DNA of 64,000 nt from an uncultured Desulfosarcina sp. (GCF_963668215.1 NZ_OY764190.1:5332001-5396000); one strand, 5' to 3'; positions 8,936 to 18,211 are shown, counted from the stretch's first letter. A program made the numbers and translations. Notes: a model not told the origin generated them from the letters alone.

Positions 8936-9319
8936 TTAACCCAGCACATGCTTGTCCAGAACGAAACAGGTAAACATGCCCTGGAAAACTTCGACATCGT
9001 CTTTGGACACACTCACGGAGACCCAGTATTTCCTGCCCTTGACCTCCTGGACCCGGGCATGGGCAACCACCGTTTCACCCACCTTGACCGGTTTTAAGAA
9101 CTTCACATCCGAGGCGCCCAGGACCACATGGGGGTGGTTTACCGCGATCATGGCCGCGTAATCCGCGGCACCGAAGATAAATCCGCCATGCACCAGGCCG
9201 GACGCATCGGCCGCCATCCGGTCGGTGGTCTCCAGTTCCACCCGACTTTGCCCTTCTTCCACGAAAAGGGGCCTGCCGCACAATTCCCGGTCGATCCGAC
9301 GATGGGTATCGATCTTCAT
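8936..9319 (-). CDS. Hot-dog fold thioesterase-like protein (PaaI family)
   Basis: A 127-residue single hot-dog domain protein. The central helix carries LVHGGFIFGAADYAAMIAVN, matching PaaI/4HBT thioesterases whose HGG segment binds the CoA thioester, and VKFLKPVKVGETVVAHARV forms the typical beta sheet. The ATG is preceded by GGAGG six bases upstream. It is the first gene of a minus-strand run with elbB. The substrate acyl-CoA is unknown. Family proteins of this size may also act as small-molecule-binding regulatory domains rather than enzymes. Confidence 0.8.
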   Translation of the reverse strand: MKIDTHRRIDRELCGRPLFVEEGQSRVELETTDRMAADASGLVHGGFIFGAADYAAMIAVNHPHVVLGASDVKFLKPVKVGETVVAHARVQEVKGRKYWVSVSVSKDDVEVFQGMFTCFVLDKHVLG

Positions 9320-9558
9320 GTCTGCCTCCGGAACCGTCCGGGACGCTGATTTCTCCCCGGACCGTTAGCGGTTGATGCCAATGAACAGGTGGTGTTTCGA
9401 CGGTGTGACTTGAAAATGATCTCGTATCATAATAGAAGGACGGCGAACCTGTCAATCCATTGAGAATAAACGGCGTTTTGATGAAATCGACGACCTGTAC
9501 GAACGGGTCGGGCAGGCGGTTCGTCAAACAGCCGAATCGAATGAAAGGAGGGTGCAGC

Positions 9559-10230
9559 GTGTCTTTGAAAACAACCGAAAATCTCGCAGCGACGCCATTT
9601 CTCGACTTCGATCGCCCATCGGTGGCCGAGTTTGCCCGCTCGGCAACCGGCAAGGCTGTGTCGGACCGGGATCGGGCCGTGCGTCTTTTTTACGCAGTGC
9701 GGGACACCATTCGCTACGATCCCTATGCCATCGATCTGTCCGTTCGCGGAATGCGCGCCAGCACGACCCTTGCCGCCGGCCACGCCTGGTGCGTTCCCAA
9801 GGCGGTTCTGCTGGCGGCCTGCTGCCGGGCCGTGGGGATCGCAGCCAAACTGGGGTTCGCCGATGTCAGAAACCACCTGTCCACCGAGCGCTTGCGCAAA
9901 CGGATGAAAACCGATATCTTTTACTGGCACGGCTACACCTCCATTGATATCGACGGCTGCTGGTGCAAGGTTACACCGGCCTTCAACATCGAATTGTGCC
10001 AAAAATTCAATCTCCGGCCGCTGGAATTCGACGGTCATGGAGACGCCCTGTTTCACCCGTTCGATCGGTCGGGCAACAAACACATGGAATATATCCATTA
10101 CCGGGGTGAATTTTCGGACCTGCCGTTGGAACGAATCGTCGATACCATGACACGCCGCTATGGGCACCAGCCCATCTTAACCGAGGCAAATTTCGAAAAA
10201 GATGCGGAAAACGAAAACCGTCAATCTTAG
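9559..10230 (+). CDS. Transglutaminase-like cysteine protease-fold protein
   Basis: A 223-residue transglutaminase-core protein. The catalytic cysteine is in AGHAWCVPKAVLLAACCRAVG near residue 78, followed by GIAAKLGFADVRNH, and a likely catalytic histidine lies in YWHGYTSIDI. Translation is placed at the GTG at 9559 because AAAGGAGGG lies 6-7 bases upstream; in-frame ATGs upstream lack such a site. Bacterial members act as peptidases, amidases or cross-linking enzymes; no partner is adjacent to identify the substrate. Expression is divergent from the thioesterase/elbB run, with a ~240-bp shared intergenic region. Confidence 0.82.
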   Translation: MSLKTTENLAATPFLDFDRPSVAEFARSATGKAVSDRDRAVRLFYAVRDTIRYDPYAIDLSVRGMRASTTLAAGHAWCVPKAVLLAACCRAVGIAAKLGFADVRNHLSTERLRKRMKTDIFYWHGYTSIDIDGCWCKVTPAFNIELCQKFNLRPLEFDGHGDALFHPFDRSGNKHMEYIHYRGEFSDLPLERIVDTMTRRYGHQPILTEANFEKDAENENRQS

Positions 10231-10427
10231 AACAACAGGAATTTGCGACGGTGCGGTCGACTACCGCCCTGCTTTTTCTGGGGCCGGGGCAGCGCCCGTT
10301 TTTCAAATTGACTTGACTTATCCAACGGGACCATGTAGGCCTTTTTGCGCAAATACTCTTAATTGGCGCATTCTTCAAACCCGGCAACCGACAATTGTCA
10401 ACCCAACAATCAAGGGAGATTAAACCG

Positions 10428-10934
10428 ATGGAACTGACCGATATATTAAGCACCGAAGAGTGGGCTGGTTTTGAGAAGGAACTGTTCGACCGTTTTCACA
10501 TCAACTGCACGGTGTACAACACCTCCGGCGTCGGTGTGACCGGCAAACCCAATTGGTGCAACCGGCTGTGTCCGGTCATCAAGGCCAATCCGGACGCTCT
10601 TGCCGCCATCTGTGCCCCGGGAAATCAAAACTTCATGGCTCAGGCCAGGCAAACCGGCAAGGCGGTGATCGGCGAATGCGACGCCGGCTTGATCAAAATC
10701 GCCGTTCCCATTTTTGTCAAAGATGAATTTCTGGGCACGGCCGGTGGATGCGGGCTTCTTCCCGAGGGGGGTGAGATCGAGACCTTCATGATCGAAAAAT
10801 CCACGGGCATGAGCGAAGCACAGATCGCCGATCTCGGTGCGGGAGTTGGCACCATGAGCGACGCCAGGGCCAGCGAAATGGCGGATTTCATCGAAGACCG
10901 GATCACCCGGGAAATTCAACGCTGTCTTAACTAA
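10428..10934 (+). CDS. Stand-alone PocR ligand-binding domain protein
   Basis: A 168-residue protein that is essentially one PocR sensory domain. The signature WCNRLCPVIKANPDALAAIC (conserved cysteines) and FLGTAGGCGLLPEGGEIE match the domain named for the propanediol regulator PocR, which binds small organic ligands and is normally fused to kinases, HTH or GGDEF outputs. Here no output domain follows. The ATG at 10428 has AAGGGAG upstream. The next gene (10999) encodes an unknown 133-residue protein in the same direction. It may act by protein-protein contact with a separate regulator. Confidence 0.83.
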   Translation: MELTDILSTEEWAGFEKELFDRFHINCTVYNTSGVGVTGKPNWCNRLCPVIKANPDALAAICAPGNQNFMAQARQTGKAVIGECDAGLIKIAVPIFVKDEFLGTAGGCGLLPEGGEIETFMIEKSTGMSEAQIADLGAGVGTMSDARASEMADFIEDRITREIQRCLN

Positions 10935-10998
10935 ACCCTCGGATGGCCGGCCGCTCGGCCGTACTTATCGTAAATTTTAAGGATTGATCGAACAACCG

Positions 10999-11400
10999 AT
11001 GAAAAAGATTCAGGATTTTATCGAAGCATGGACGGATGACGAACCGGAGATGAAACCGGTTTTTGTGTCGCTTTTTCAAGCCCTGCAGGACAAAACGCAG
11101 GCCGAACTCGAATTTCACGAGCGCCCCGGAATCAGCTATTCGCTGCGCGGATTGCGCAACGACCGCAACGAGCGCCCGCTGTTCGTCATGGTCGATGTCA
11201 TCGACGACGACCCCGGCCAGCGATGGCTTTCGGTCTGCTTTTACGGGGACATGATCCAGGACCCCGACGAACTGGGCGACCTGATCCCCGAAGGGCTTTT
11301 AGGTGCGGATGGCTACTGTTTCGATATCTCTGAATCTGACGATCAGCTCGTTTCCTACGTGAAACAGCGCATCGAGGAAGCCTATTCCTTCAAGGAATAA
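10999..11400 (+). CDS. Conserved-looking hypothetical protein, acidic
   Basis: A 133-residue acidic cytoplasmic protein with no signal peptide or membrane segment. The core reads as a mixed alpha/beta fold (PGISYSLRGLRN, PLFVMVDVIDDDP, RWLSVCFYGDMIQDPDELG). I do not recognise the family. The ATG at 10999 is chosen over a TTG at 10984, although AAGGA is somewhat far upstream (about 15 nt). It follows the PocR protein by 64 bp, so the two may be co-expressed. The stop lies 3 bp from the stop of convergent nadE. Confidence 0.6.
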   Translation: MKKIQDFIEAWTDDEPEMKPVFVSLFQALQDKTQAELEFHERPGISYSLRGLRNDRNERPLFVMVDVIDDDPGQRWLSVCFYGDMIQDPDELGDLIPEGLLGADGYCFDISESDDQLVSYVKQRIEEAYSFKE

Positions 11401-11403
11401 GGA

Positions 11404-12189
11404 TCAACCCCGTTTGAGTTGGGCGGGAATGGCGCACACCGGTATGGGCAGCATCTTGTGCCGGTTGACGCGGTTGAACTTTCTGAAGATGGACAGCACT
11501 TCCGCCTGCCGGGCGTCCAGCTCTTCTTCGCGGCCCTGCCGGTTTTCAAAATCCATGGCCCACTCCAATTCGTCGTAGCTGGCGCCGATCTGGCTTTCGT
11601 CAGAGCGGTTGTCGCTCCATAATCCGTCGGTAGGCGGTGCCTGGATAATTTCGTCGATGACGCCCAGGTGCCGGGCCAGGACGTAAACCTGAGATTTCAT
11701 CAAGTCGGCGATGGGCGAAAGGTCCACGCCGCCATCCCCGTACTTGGTATAGAACCCCACGCCGAAATCCTCGACCTTGTTGCCGGTGCCGGCCACCAGC
11801 ATGCGGTGGTGGGTGGAAACGGCGTACAGGGTGAGCATGCGCAGGCGGCTGCGGGTGTTGGCCATGCTCAAATCGTCCTGAATTTCTTGGGGGAAGGCGC
11901 TTTGCAGGGCGTTAAAGGCGGGCGTCAGGTCGACCGTCAATCCCTGCACATTGGCGTATCGGTCCTTGAGCCAGTCGATATGCCGGGCCGACCGGCTCAC
12001 CTGATCCGGGGCCTGGTGAATGGGCATATTCAGCGCGTTGACCGGTTTTCCGGTCAGGGCGCAGAGCGTGGAGGTCAACGCGGAATCGATGCCGCCGGAG
12101 ACGCCCACCACGAATCCCTGCATGCCGGATTGGTCGAGATATTCGGTGAGCCATTGGACGATATGATCGACGATTGCCTGGGGTTGCAT
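11404..12189 (-). CDS. nadE: NAD(+) synthetase (ammonia-dependent type)
   Basis: A 261-residue NAD synthetase, the last step of NAD synthesis (deamido-NAD + ATP + NH3). The PP-loop ATP-binding motif GFVVGVSGGIDSALTSTL is near residue 25, and VAGTGNKVEDFGVGFYTKYGDGGVDLSPI marks the family. No nitrilase glutaminase domain is present, so ammonia is the likely nitrogen donor. The ATG at 12189 was selected because GGAAGGAA precedes it; the open frame extends 31 codons further without a ribosome site. It sits downstream of the DHH-CBS gene on the same strand. Confidence 0.94.
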   Translation of the reverse strand: MQPQAIVDHIVQWLTEYLDQSGMQGFVVGVSGGIDSALTSTLCALTGKPVNALNMPIHQAPDQVSRSARHIDWLKDRYANVQGLTVDLTPAFNALQSAFPQEIQDDLSMANTRSRLRMLTLYAVSTHHRMLVAGTGNKVEDFGVGFYTKYGDGGVDLSPIADLMKSQVYVLARHLGVIDEIIQAPPTDGLWSDNRSDESQIGASYDELEWAMDFENRQGREEELDARQAEVLSIFRKFNRVNRHKMLPIPVCAIPAQLKRG

Positions 12190-12304
12190 GAAGATTCCTT
12201 CCTGAAAGCGGGTTGGTACGGAAAATTTGGTTTTCGGGGAAACGAACAGCCGTTTTTTAGCCGGGCCGTTGCAGCGGGTCAAGCGGAAACCCCTAAAAAG
12301 TCTT

Positions 12305-13642
12305 TCAATCGGGCAGCAGATCGTAAAAATAGGTCATGGCGTCGGAACGGGTGATGATCCCGATGAGCTTGCCCTCCTCCACCACCGGCAGGCGGCCGAT
12401 GTCGTGGCGCACCATGACGCGGGCGGCCTGGATGGGGCTTTTCCCCGGTTGGATAGTGACCACGTTGGTGCTCATGAACGCCTTTACCGGCGAACTCAGC
12501 TGGGATTCCCTGCGAATTTTTCTGAAATCCCGGCGGGAAATAATGCCCTTCAATTCTTCGTCGTCCACCACCGGCAGTCCGGTGCAGCCCCGGCTTCTCA
12601 AAATCTTGGCCACGTCGGCCATGGTGGTATCCGAGGGCACGGAAAATACCGGGAAAGACATGAGATCGCTGATTTGAACCGATGACTGCTGGTTGCCCTC
12701 GATCAGGTCCACGATCATCTGTTCGACGGTTTCGGGATTGACGCCGGTGAGCATGGCGGAGCCGGCGCCGGGATGACCGCCGCCGCCCAGGCTTTTCATG
12801 AGGTTACCCACATCCAGCCCGTCGTGGTCGCTGCGGCCGATGAGCATACACTTGGTGCGGCCGTTTTTCTGCTGGCTTTCGAACAGACCGAAGGCGGCAT
12901 CGACGTTGACGATATCCCGATACATGCGCACCACCAGGGCCAGGTTGTTAACATGGCCCTCAACCTGGATGCGGCTGATGCTGACCGAATACCCATTGAC
13001 CTTCATGCGGCTGGTATTCTTCAACATCTCGAAAAGCACGTCCTTCTGTTTTTCGCCATAGGCCGGGCGCAGGAATTTGGCCACCAGGGACAGATCGGCC
13101 TTGCGGTCCAGCAGCCAGCCGGCGGCATAGGCGTCTTCGGGGGTGCAGGAGGAAAAACTCAGGTTGCCGGTATCTTCATACAACCCCGATAACATCAAGG
13201 TGGCCTGGATGGGGGTGATGATCTTGCGCAGTTCCTTGAGCCGGCGAACCAGCAGCGTGACGGTGGCGCCGACGGGCTCCTGGCAGATCCAGGTTGCATC
13301 GATATCGCCCCCTTCGTGGTGGTCCCACACATCGATCGAAAGATCCGTGCGCTTCTTCAATCCGGACAGCAGACCCAGTCGCGACCAGTCGGCCGTATCC
13401 ACGACGATGAGGCGCTCGATCGATTCGGCCACGACGCTGCTGCGATCCACGTAGTCGAAGATGTCCTTGTGGATGGACATGAACGCCCGGACGTTGGCGT
13501 TGATGGCCCGGGGGACGACGGCCGTGGCGTCCGGATAGATCAGACTGGCCGCCACCAGGGAGGCAAAGGCATCGAAGTCGGCGTTTCTGTGGGTGGTGAT
13601 GATCTTCGTGACGGGGCTGTCTTTAGTTTTCAGGAGGCTCAT
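12305..13642 (-). CDS. DHH-family phosphoesterase with tandem CBS domains
   Basis: A 445-residue protein with an N-terminal DHH phosphoesterase (THRNADFDAFAS, IVVDTADWSR, DVWDHHEGG), a DHHA1 region ending GGGGHPGAGSAM near residue 290, then two CBS repeats (LMSFPVFSVPSD... and FMSTNVVTIQPGK...). This is the N-terminal architecture of the long bacterial A-adding/CCA-adding enzymes, but the nucleotidyltransferase domain that would follow is absent; the protein ends after CBS2. DHH-DHHA1 proteins often hydrolyse oligonucleotides or cyclic dinucleotides, and CBS pairs sense adenylates. The start at 13642 is the first ATG before the conserved core; an upstream frame lacks supporting signals. Confidence 0.88.
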   Translation of the reverse strand: MSLLKTKDSPVTKIITTHRNADFDAFASLVAASLIYPDATAVVPRAINANVRAFMSIHKDIFDYVDRSSVVAESIERLIVVDTADWSRLGLLSGLKKRTDLSIDVWDHHEGGDIDATWICQEPVGATVTLLVRRLKELRKIITPIQATLMLSGLYEDTGNLSFSSCTPEDAYAAGWLLDRKADLSLVAKFLRPAYGEKQKDVLFEMLKNTSRMKVNGYSVSISRIQVEGHVNNLALVVRMYRDIVNVDAAFGLFESQQKNGRTKCMLIGRSDHDGLDVGNLMKSLGGGGHPGAGSAMLTGVNPETVEQMIVDLIEGNQQSSVQISDLMSFPVFSVPSDTTMADVAKILRSRGCTGLPVVDDEELKGIISRRDFRKIRRESQLSSPVKAFMSTNVVTIQPGKSPIQAARVMVRHDIGRLPVVEEGKLIGIITRSDAMTYFYDLLPD

Positions 13643-13694
13643 TGTTCTGTTCGATGGTCGAAGTTGGACATTGGCGCCGCGAAGCTTTTCGGTT

Positions 13695-14525
13695 TCAATG
13701 GGAATCCGGAGAAGAGGGTCTGCCCTGCCCTGCCCGATCCCATTCCAAAGCCGTCTGGGAATCCTTATCGGCAGCAGGGGCATCCAACTGCAGCGGAAAA
13801 CCGCCGCGGGCTTTGTATTCCAGTTCCAACCGATGTTTTTCGATTTCCGTGCGACTCTCGATGCTTTTTTTGGCCAGCAGGAAGCGCAGGTAGACGATCC
13901 ATAGCCCGGTACCCATCACCACTGCACCCAAAGTGATAAAGACCCATTTAAAGCGAATCACGGTTTCGATGCCGGTACGGCCCAGGTAGGCAATCATATT
14001 GGGAATGATCCAATAGGATACCACGCCGATAAAGATGAGAAAGCCGATGATGAAGATATTCATGCGGCTGATGCGGTAAAGAATCGACTCCAGGCGCGAT
14101 TCGTAGCCCGGTTCGCAGGCCGGCTTGGAATCGTCGCCCTGCAGTTCGGCACCGTGAAAGATTGCCAGGTAAGCCTTGACCACGAAACCGAAAAGCAGCA
14201 TGGCGCCCACCGGAATGCCGATGGCGGCCACGAACCAGGCGCGGAAAGGAAACGGATCGTCCCGGGTTTTCAGCCGGACATCGTAGTTTTCGAAAGGGCC
14301 GAAGGTCTTTTCAAAATAGTATTTGTTGAACTCGGAGAGATTCTTGCCGCTGGTTTCGTGGATCACATTGCCATTGACATCGATGACCTGCAGCCACGAC
14401 TTGCGGCCGGATTTCATTGCCGCCAGGGCGAAAATTTCCAGTTCCAGCAGAAACAGCCCCACGATAATGATAATGAACAGGGTCTTGTTTTCCTGAATCA
14501 GATTGCTGACACGCGACGTCTTCAC
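13695..14525 (-). CDS. Integral membrane protein of unknown function
   Basis: A 276-residue protein with an N-terminal membrane helix (residues ~15-37, TLFIIIIVGLFLLELEIFAL), a ~70-residue probably periplasmic loop (SWLQVIDVNGNVIHETSGKN...), a second helix near 100-120, and two more helices near 155-210 before a charged C-terminal tail. I do not recognise the family. A GTG at 14525 with AGGA nine bases upstream is preferred to the in-frame ATG at 14579, because the upstream stretch coincides with a repeat fragment (14556-14580). It lies upstream of the DHH-CBS gene on the same strand. Confidence 0.65.
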   Translation of the reverse strand: MKTSRVSNLIQENKTLFIIIIVGLFLLELEIFALAAMKSGRKSWLQVIDVNGNVIHETSGKNLSEFNKYYFEKTFGPFENYDVRLKTRDDPFPFRAWFVAAIGIPVGAMLLFGFVVKAYLAIFHGAELQGDDSKPACEPGYESRLESILYRISRMNIFIIGFLIFIGVVSYWIIPNMIAYLGRTGIETVIRFKWVFITLGAVVMGTGLWIVYLRFLLAKKSIESRTEIEKHRLELEYKARGGFPLQLDAPAADKDSQTALEWDRAGQGRPSSPDSH

Positions 14526-14555
14526 AGCGGCTCGTCCTGGTACCGGGGAGTTGGT

Positions 14556-14580
14556 TAGTGTCCATCCAGAAATGGCCACT
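14556..14580. repeat. Terminal fragment of the dispersed palindromic repeat
   Basis: The 25 bp TAGTGTCCATCCAGAAATGGC-CACT region repeats the end of the palindromic element at 26961-27104 (CCATCCAGAAATGGCCA identical). Only the terminus is present here; the inner part of the element is missing. Confidence 0.6.
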
Positions 14581-14735
14581 AGTTAAAAATAAAGAATATC
14601 ATAGCGGTACAGACCGGTTCAACATTTTTTGCCCGGCCGGCCACCGATTGCCTGCCGGCATTGTATTGACACCCTTTGCCCTTTTGTTCCATAAGGGGCT
14701 TTACCATTACCCGCAAAGCGCTTGGAGCAGCCTCC

Positions 14736-15290
14736 ATGAAAAAAATGATCATTTCGGTCCTGGGCGAAGACCGGCCCGGCATCATTGCCGCGGTCACCCG
14801 GATTCTGTTCGAGCAGGAATGCAACATCGAAAACGTCAGCCAGACCATTTTGCAGAACGAATTTTCCGGCATCTTTATCGTCGCTGTCCCCAAAAGCCTT
14901 TCGTTAGACGATCTGCACCGGCACCTGTGCGACGGCCTGGACCCCTTGGGCCTGCACGTTTACGAAAAACCCCTGTCCCGCAGCAATGCAGCCGGGGCGC
15001 CCGTGGAAAGCGAGCCTTTCGTGGTCACCACCAAAGGGCCGGACCGCAAAGGCCTGGTGGCCGCCATCACCGCCATTTTGGCCGTCTACCGGGTCAACGT
15101 GACCAACCTGCAGGCGGTCTTCAAAGGCGGCGACGATCCCAACGCCAATATCATGATTTACGAAGTGGACATTCCCACGGACGCCGACCACCAGGCCCTG
15201 CGCCGCGATCTGCGCGAAAAGGCGTCGAGCCTGTCCCTGGACATTTCCATCCAGCATAAACGCATTTTCGAAGCCATTAATCGCGTATAA
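14736..15290 (+). CDS. Tandem ACT domain protein (GcvR-like)
   Basis: A 184-residue protein made of two ACT domains. The first starts KKMIISVLGEDRPGIIAAVT, the second FVVTTKGPDRKGLVAAITAIL near residue 92; both carry the GxDRxG ligand loop. Such proteins resemble GcvR, the glycine-cleavage repressor accessory factor, and bind amino acids. The ATG at 14736 begins the first ACT domain directly; an upstream in-frame ATG adds 20 low-quality residues. It is 12 bp from a UPF0210 gene, a pairing known across bacteria (ACT + UPF0210), so the two probably work together, perhaps with the ACT protein sensing an amino acid. Confidence 0.85.
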   Translation: MKKMIISVLGEDRPGIIAAVTRILFEQECNIENVSQTILQNEFSGIFIVAVPKSLSLDDLHRHLCDGLDPLGLHVYEKPLSRSNAAGAPVESEPFVVTTKGPDRKGLVAAITAILAVYRVNVTNLQAVFKGGDDPNANIMIYEVDIPTDADHQALRRDLREKASSLSLDISIQHKRIFEAINRV

Positions 15291-15302
15291 GGACAACTAA
15301 CC

Positions 15303-16676
15303 ATGTTTACCGATAGTGAAATTCTCTCCGTCGTGGAGATGCTGAAAAACGAAAAACTGGATGTCCGCACCGTGACCCTGGGGCTCAACCTGCTGGATTG
15401 CGCCAGCGACGACATCGGGCGTTTTACGGAAAACATCTACACCCGCATTACCACCGCGGCCCGGGATCTGGTTCGGATCTGCAACGAGGTGGGCGACAAG
15501 TACGGCATCCCGGTGGTCAACAAGCGCATTTCGGTCAGCCCCATGGCCGTTGCCGCCGCCCCTTTCAACGCCACCCAAATGCTGGAGGTTGCCAAGGCCC
15601 TGAACGAGGGAGCCAACGATACCGGCGTGGATTTCATCGGCGGGTTCAGCGCCCTGGTGGAAAAAGGAATGGCCAAAGGCGACCGCGCCCTGATCGACGC
15701 CCTGCCCCAGGCCCTGACCGACACCCAGCGGGTATGTGCTTCGGTCAACGTGGCCTCCACCCGTGCGGGCATCAACATGGACGCCGTCCTGCTCATGGGC
15801 CGGAAAATCAAGGAAGCCGCCCGCCTGACCGCTGACCGCGACGGCCTGGCCTGCGCCAAACTCTGCGTGTTTGCCAACATCCCCCAGGACATCCCCTTCA
15901 TGGCCGGCGCCTATCTGGGCATCGGGGAGGCTGACGCGGTGATCAATGTGGGCGTCAGCGGGCCGGGCGTGGTTAAAAACGCCATCGACCGGGCTGTAGC
16001 GGCCGCCCCGGACCTCAATCTTGGACAACTCGCCGATATCATAAAGAATACGTCCTACAAGGTCACCCGCGTCGGTGAACTGATCGGCCGGGAAGTAGCC
16101 CAGCGGCTGGGCATTGCATTCGGTGTCGTCGACCTTTCCCTGGCGCCGACTCCCAATGTGGGCGACAGTGTGGGGGAAATCTTCCAAAGCCTGGGCCTGA
16201 CCGCCATCGGTGTACCCGGAAGCACCGTGGCCCTGGCCATGTTGAACGACGCCGTTAAAAAAGGCGGCGCTTTTGCCAGTTCCAAGGTTGGGGGACTCAG
16301 CGGTGCCTTTATCCCGGTGAGCGAGGACCTGAACATCTCCCGGGCGGCCGCCGACGGACACCTTTCCATTGAAAAGCTGGAGGCCATGACCTGCGTCTGT
16401 TCGGTAGGCCTGGACATGGTGGCCATTCCCGGCGACACCAGCGAAGAGACCCTGGCCGCCATCATCGCCGACGAAATGGCCATCGGGGTGATCAACAAGA
16501 AGACCACTGCCACCCGCATTATTCCCGTACCAGGGAAAAAGGCCGGAGATCATGCCTTTTTCGGTGGTCTGCTGGGCGAATCCATCATCATGCCGGTCAA
16601 CAATGCCACGGGCGGGAACCGGTTTCTCAGTCGCGGCGGACTGATTCCGTCGCCCATTCACAGTCTGGTCAATTAG
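15303..16676 (+). CDS. UPF0210 (PFL-like, DUF711) family protein
   Basis: A 457-residue protein of the UPF0210/DUF711 family, full length (family members are about 450 residues). Recognisable stretches include TVTLGLNLLDCASDD near residue 25, FIGGFSALVEKGMAKGD near 115, and the C-terminal FGGLLGESIIMPVNN. The fold is related to pyruvate formate-lyase/ribonucleotide reductase barrels, but no glycyl radical motif is seen and the activity is not established. A good ribosome site (AAGGA) precedes the ATG. It is co-directional and nearly abutting the ACT-domain gene, its usual genomic partner. Confidence 0.9.
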   Translation: MFTDSEILSVVEMLKNEKLDVRTVTLGLNLLDCASDDIGRFTENIYTRITTAARDLVRICNEVGDKYGIPVVNKRISVSPMAVAAAPFNATQMLEVAKALNEGANDTGVDFIGGFSALVEKGMAKGDRALIDALPQALTDTQRVCASVNVASTRAGINMDAVLLMGRKIKEAARLTADRDGLACAKLCVFANIPQDIPFMAGAYLGIGEADAVINVGVSGPGVVKNAIDRAVAAAPDLNLGQLADIIKNTSYKVTRVGELIGREVAQRLGIAFGVVDLSLAPTPNVGDSVGEIFQSLGLTAIGVPGSTVALAMLNDAVKKGGAFASSKVGGLSGAFIPVSEDLNISRAAADGHLSIEKLEAMTCVCSVGLDMVAIPGDTSEETLAAIIADEMAIGVINKKTTATRIIPVPGKKAGDHAFFGGLLGESIIMPVNNATGGNRFLSRGGLIPSPIHSLVN

Positions 16677-16745
16677 TAGCGCAGCAGCGAATCTCCCCGC
16701 CTGTTGAATCGCCGGTGCAGGACATAAAATAGTACTGGAGGAAAA

Positions 16746-18203
16746 ATGAAAAAGTGCTTTTCGGCTTTTGTGATTTCTCTTTTGTGCGCAGCCAGCCTGA
16801 ACGCACAGGAACTGCCCACCACCGGGGCCAGGGACACCCGTGTCGGCAAACTGACCTTCGAGGGCGGCTACCCGTCTGCCAAAACCGTTGACAACCTGTA
16901 CGATGAACTGGATTTTCAGCGGGCGGTCCAGGCGTATCTATGGGCCATCCCTTTGGTCGGCTTTGCCCAGTGGCAGGCGCAGCACGAAGCGGTGTTTGGC
17001 GCCGGGGACGGCGATGTGGTCTATTACGTCAGCTATAAGGACAAGTTGGGCCTGCTGACCTCCAACGCCACCACGCCTTACATCATCGGCATGGTCAACC
17101 TGGCCCGCTCCGGGCCGCTGGTCATCGACTTTCCCGCCGGCGGCACCTCCGGCGGCATCATGGACTTCTGGCAGCGCCCGGTGACCGACATGGGACTGAA
17201 CGGGCCGGACAAGGGCACTGGCGCCAAATATCTGATTCTCGGCCCGGGCCAAAGCGTCAAGGACGCCAAAGGCTACACCGTCATCCACTCGCCCATGAAC
17301 AACATCTTTCACGCCTTTCGCGTGCTTTCGACCGATGAAAAAGAAGCGAAAGAGCTGCGGGAAGGATACCAGGCCTACCCTTACAGCAAACGCGGCAATC
17401 CCAGCCGTACGCGCATCGTGACACCCGACGGCAGGCACTGGGAGGGATGGCAGCCGCGTGGTTTGGATTACTGGAAACTGGTGGCCAAGATGTTGAACGA
17501 AGAACCGGTCCATGAACGCGACCGCATGGTTGTGGCAACCCTGAAACCCCTGGGCATGGAAAAGCGCAAGCCTTTCAATCCGGATGTGCGCCAGAAAAAA
17601 ATCCTGGAAGAAGCGGCATTGGTCGGCGAGTCCATGGCCAGATGCCTGAGCTATGCCAAGCGCCAGAAGGAAGCCCACATCTGGCCGGGTACCCAATGGA
17701 AAAATGCCGTGCTTTTAGAGGCGAACCAGGAAACCGAAAATTACACGGCCCTGGACGAACGCACGGCCTGGTTTTACGAAGCGGTGACTTTGACCGCGGG
17801 CATGACGAGCAAAACGCCAGGATACGGCCAGGCCTACATCGGTGTTCAGAAAAGCAAGGACGGCCACTGGCTTCAGGGAGAAAACGACTACACCCTGCAT
17901 GTTCCGGCCAGCGCACCCGTCAAACAGTTCTGGGCCATGACCCTGTACGATACAGAAACCCGCTGCTTTATCGATAATCAATTTGAGAAGGCCGGCCTGG
18001 ATTCCAGGTCGGATCTGATCAAAAACAAAGACGGCTCCGTGGATCTTTATTTTGGGCCTCAGGTGCCTAAAGGCAAGGAGAAGAACTGGATCCCGACGGT
18101 GCCGGGACGAGGCTGGTTTGGCTACTTCCGATTCTACGCGCCTACCGAGGCGTATTTCGATCGGTCGTGGCGGCTGCCGGATATCGAAACGGTCAACAAG
18201 TGA
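16746..18203 (+). CDS. Exported DUF1254/DUF1214 protein
   Basis: A 485-residue protein with a cleavable signal peptide (KCFSAFVISLLCAASLNAQ, cleavage near residue 21). Residues ~55-180 match DUF1254 (RAVQAYLWAIPLVGFAQW, LTSNATTPYIIGMVNLA) and the C-terminal ~110 residues match DUF1214 (QFWAMTLYDTETRCFIDN, DGSVDLYFGPQVPKGKEKNW). These proteins are common in periplasms of environmental bacteria; no enzymatic activity is established. The ATG is preceded by GGAGG. A related lipoprotein gene begins 8 bp after the stop, so the two form an operon of paralogues. Confidence 0.9.
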   Translation: MKKCFSAFVISLLCAASLNAQELPTTGARDTRVGKLTFEGGYPSAKTVDNLYDELDFQRAVQAYLWAIPLVGFAQWQAQHEAVFGAGDGDVVYYVSYKDKLGLLTSNATTPYIIGMVNLARSGPLVIDFPAGGTSGGIMDFWQRPVTDMGLNGPDKGTGAKYLILGPGQSVKDAKGYTVIHSPMNNIFHAFRVLSTDEKEAKELREGYQAYPYSKRGNPSRTRIVTPDGRHWEGWQPRGLDYWKLVAKMLNEEPVHERDRMVVATLKPLGMEKRKPFNPDVRQKKILEEAALVGESMARCLSYAKRQKEAHIWPGTQWKNAVLLEANQETENYTALDERTAWFYEAVTLTAGMTSKTPGYGQAYIGVQKSKDGHWLQGENDYTLHVPASAPVKQFWAMTLYDTETRCFIDNQFEKAGLDSRSDLIKNKDGSVDLYFGPQVPKGKEKNWIPTVPGRGWFGYFRFYAPTEAYFDRSWRLPDIETVNK

Positions 18204-18211
18204 GGTTATTT

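Noticed and set aside
10284..10302. Possible terminator after the transglutaminase-like gene
   Set aside because: Only a 4-bp stem (CGGG/CCCG) precedes the T-run; too weak to call.
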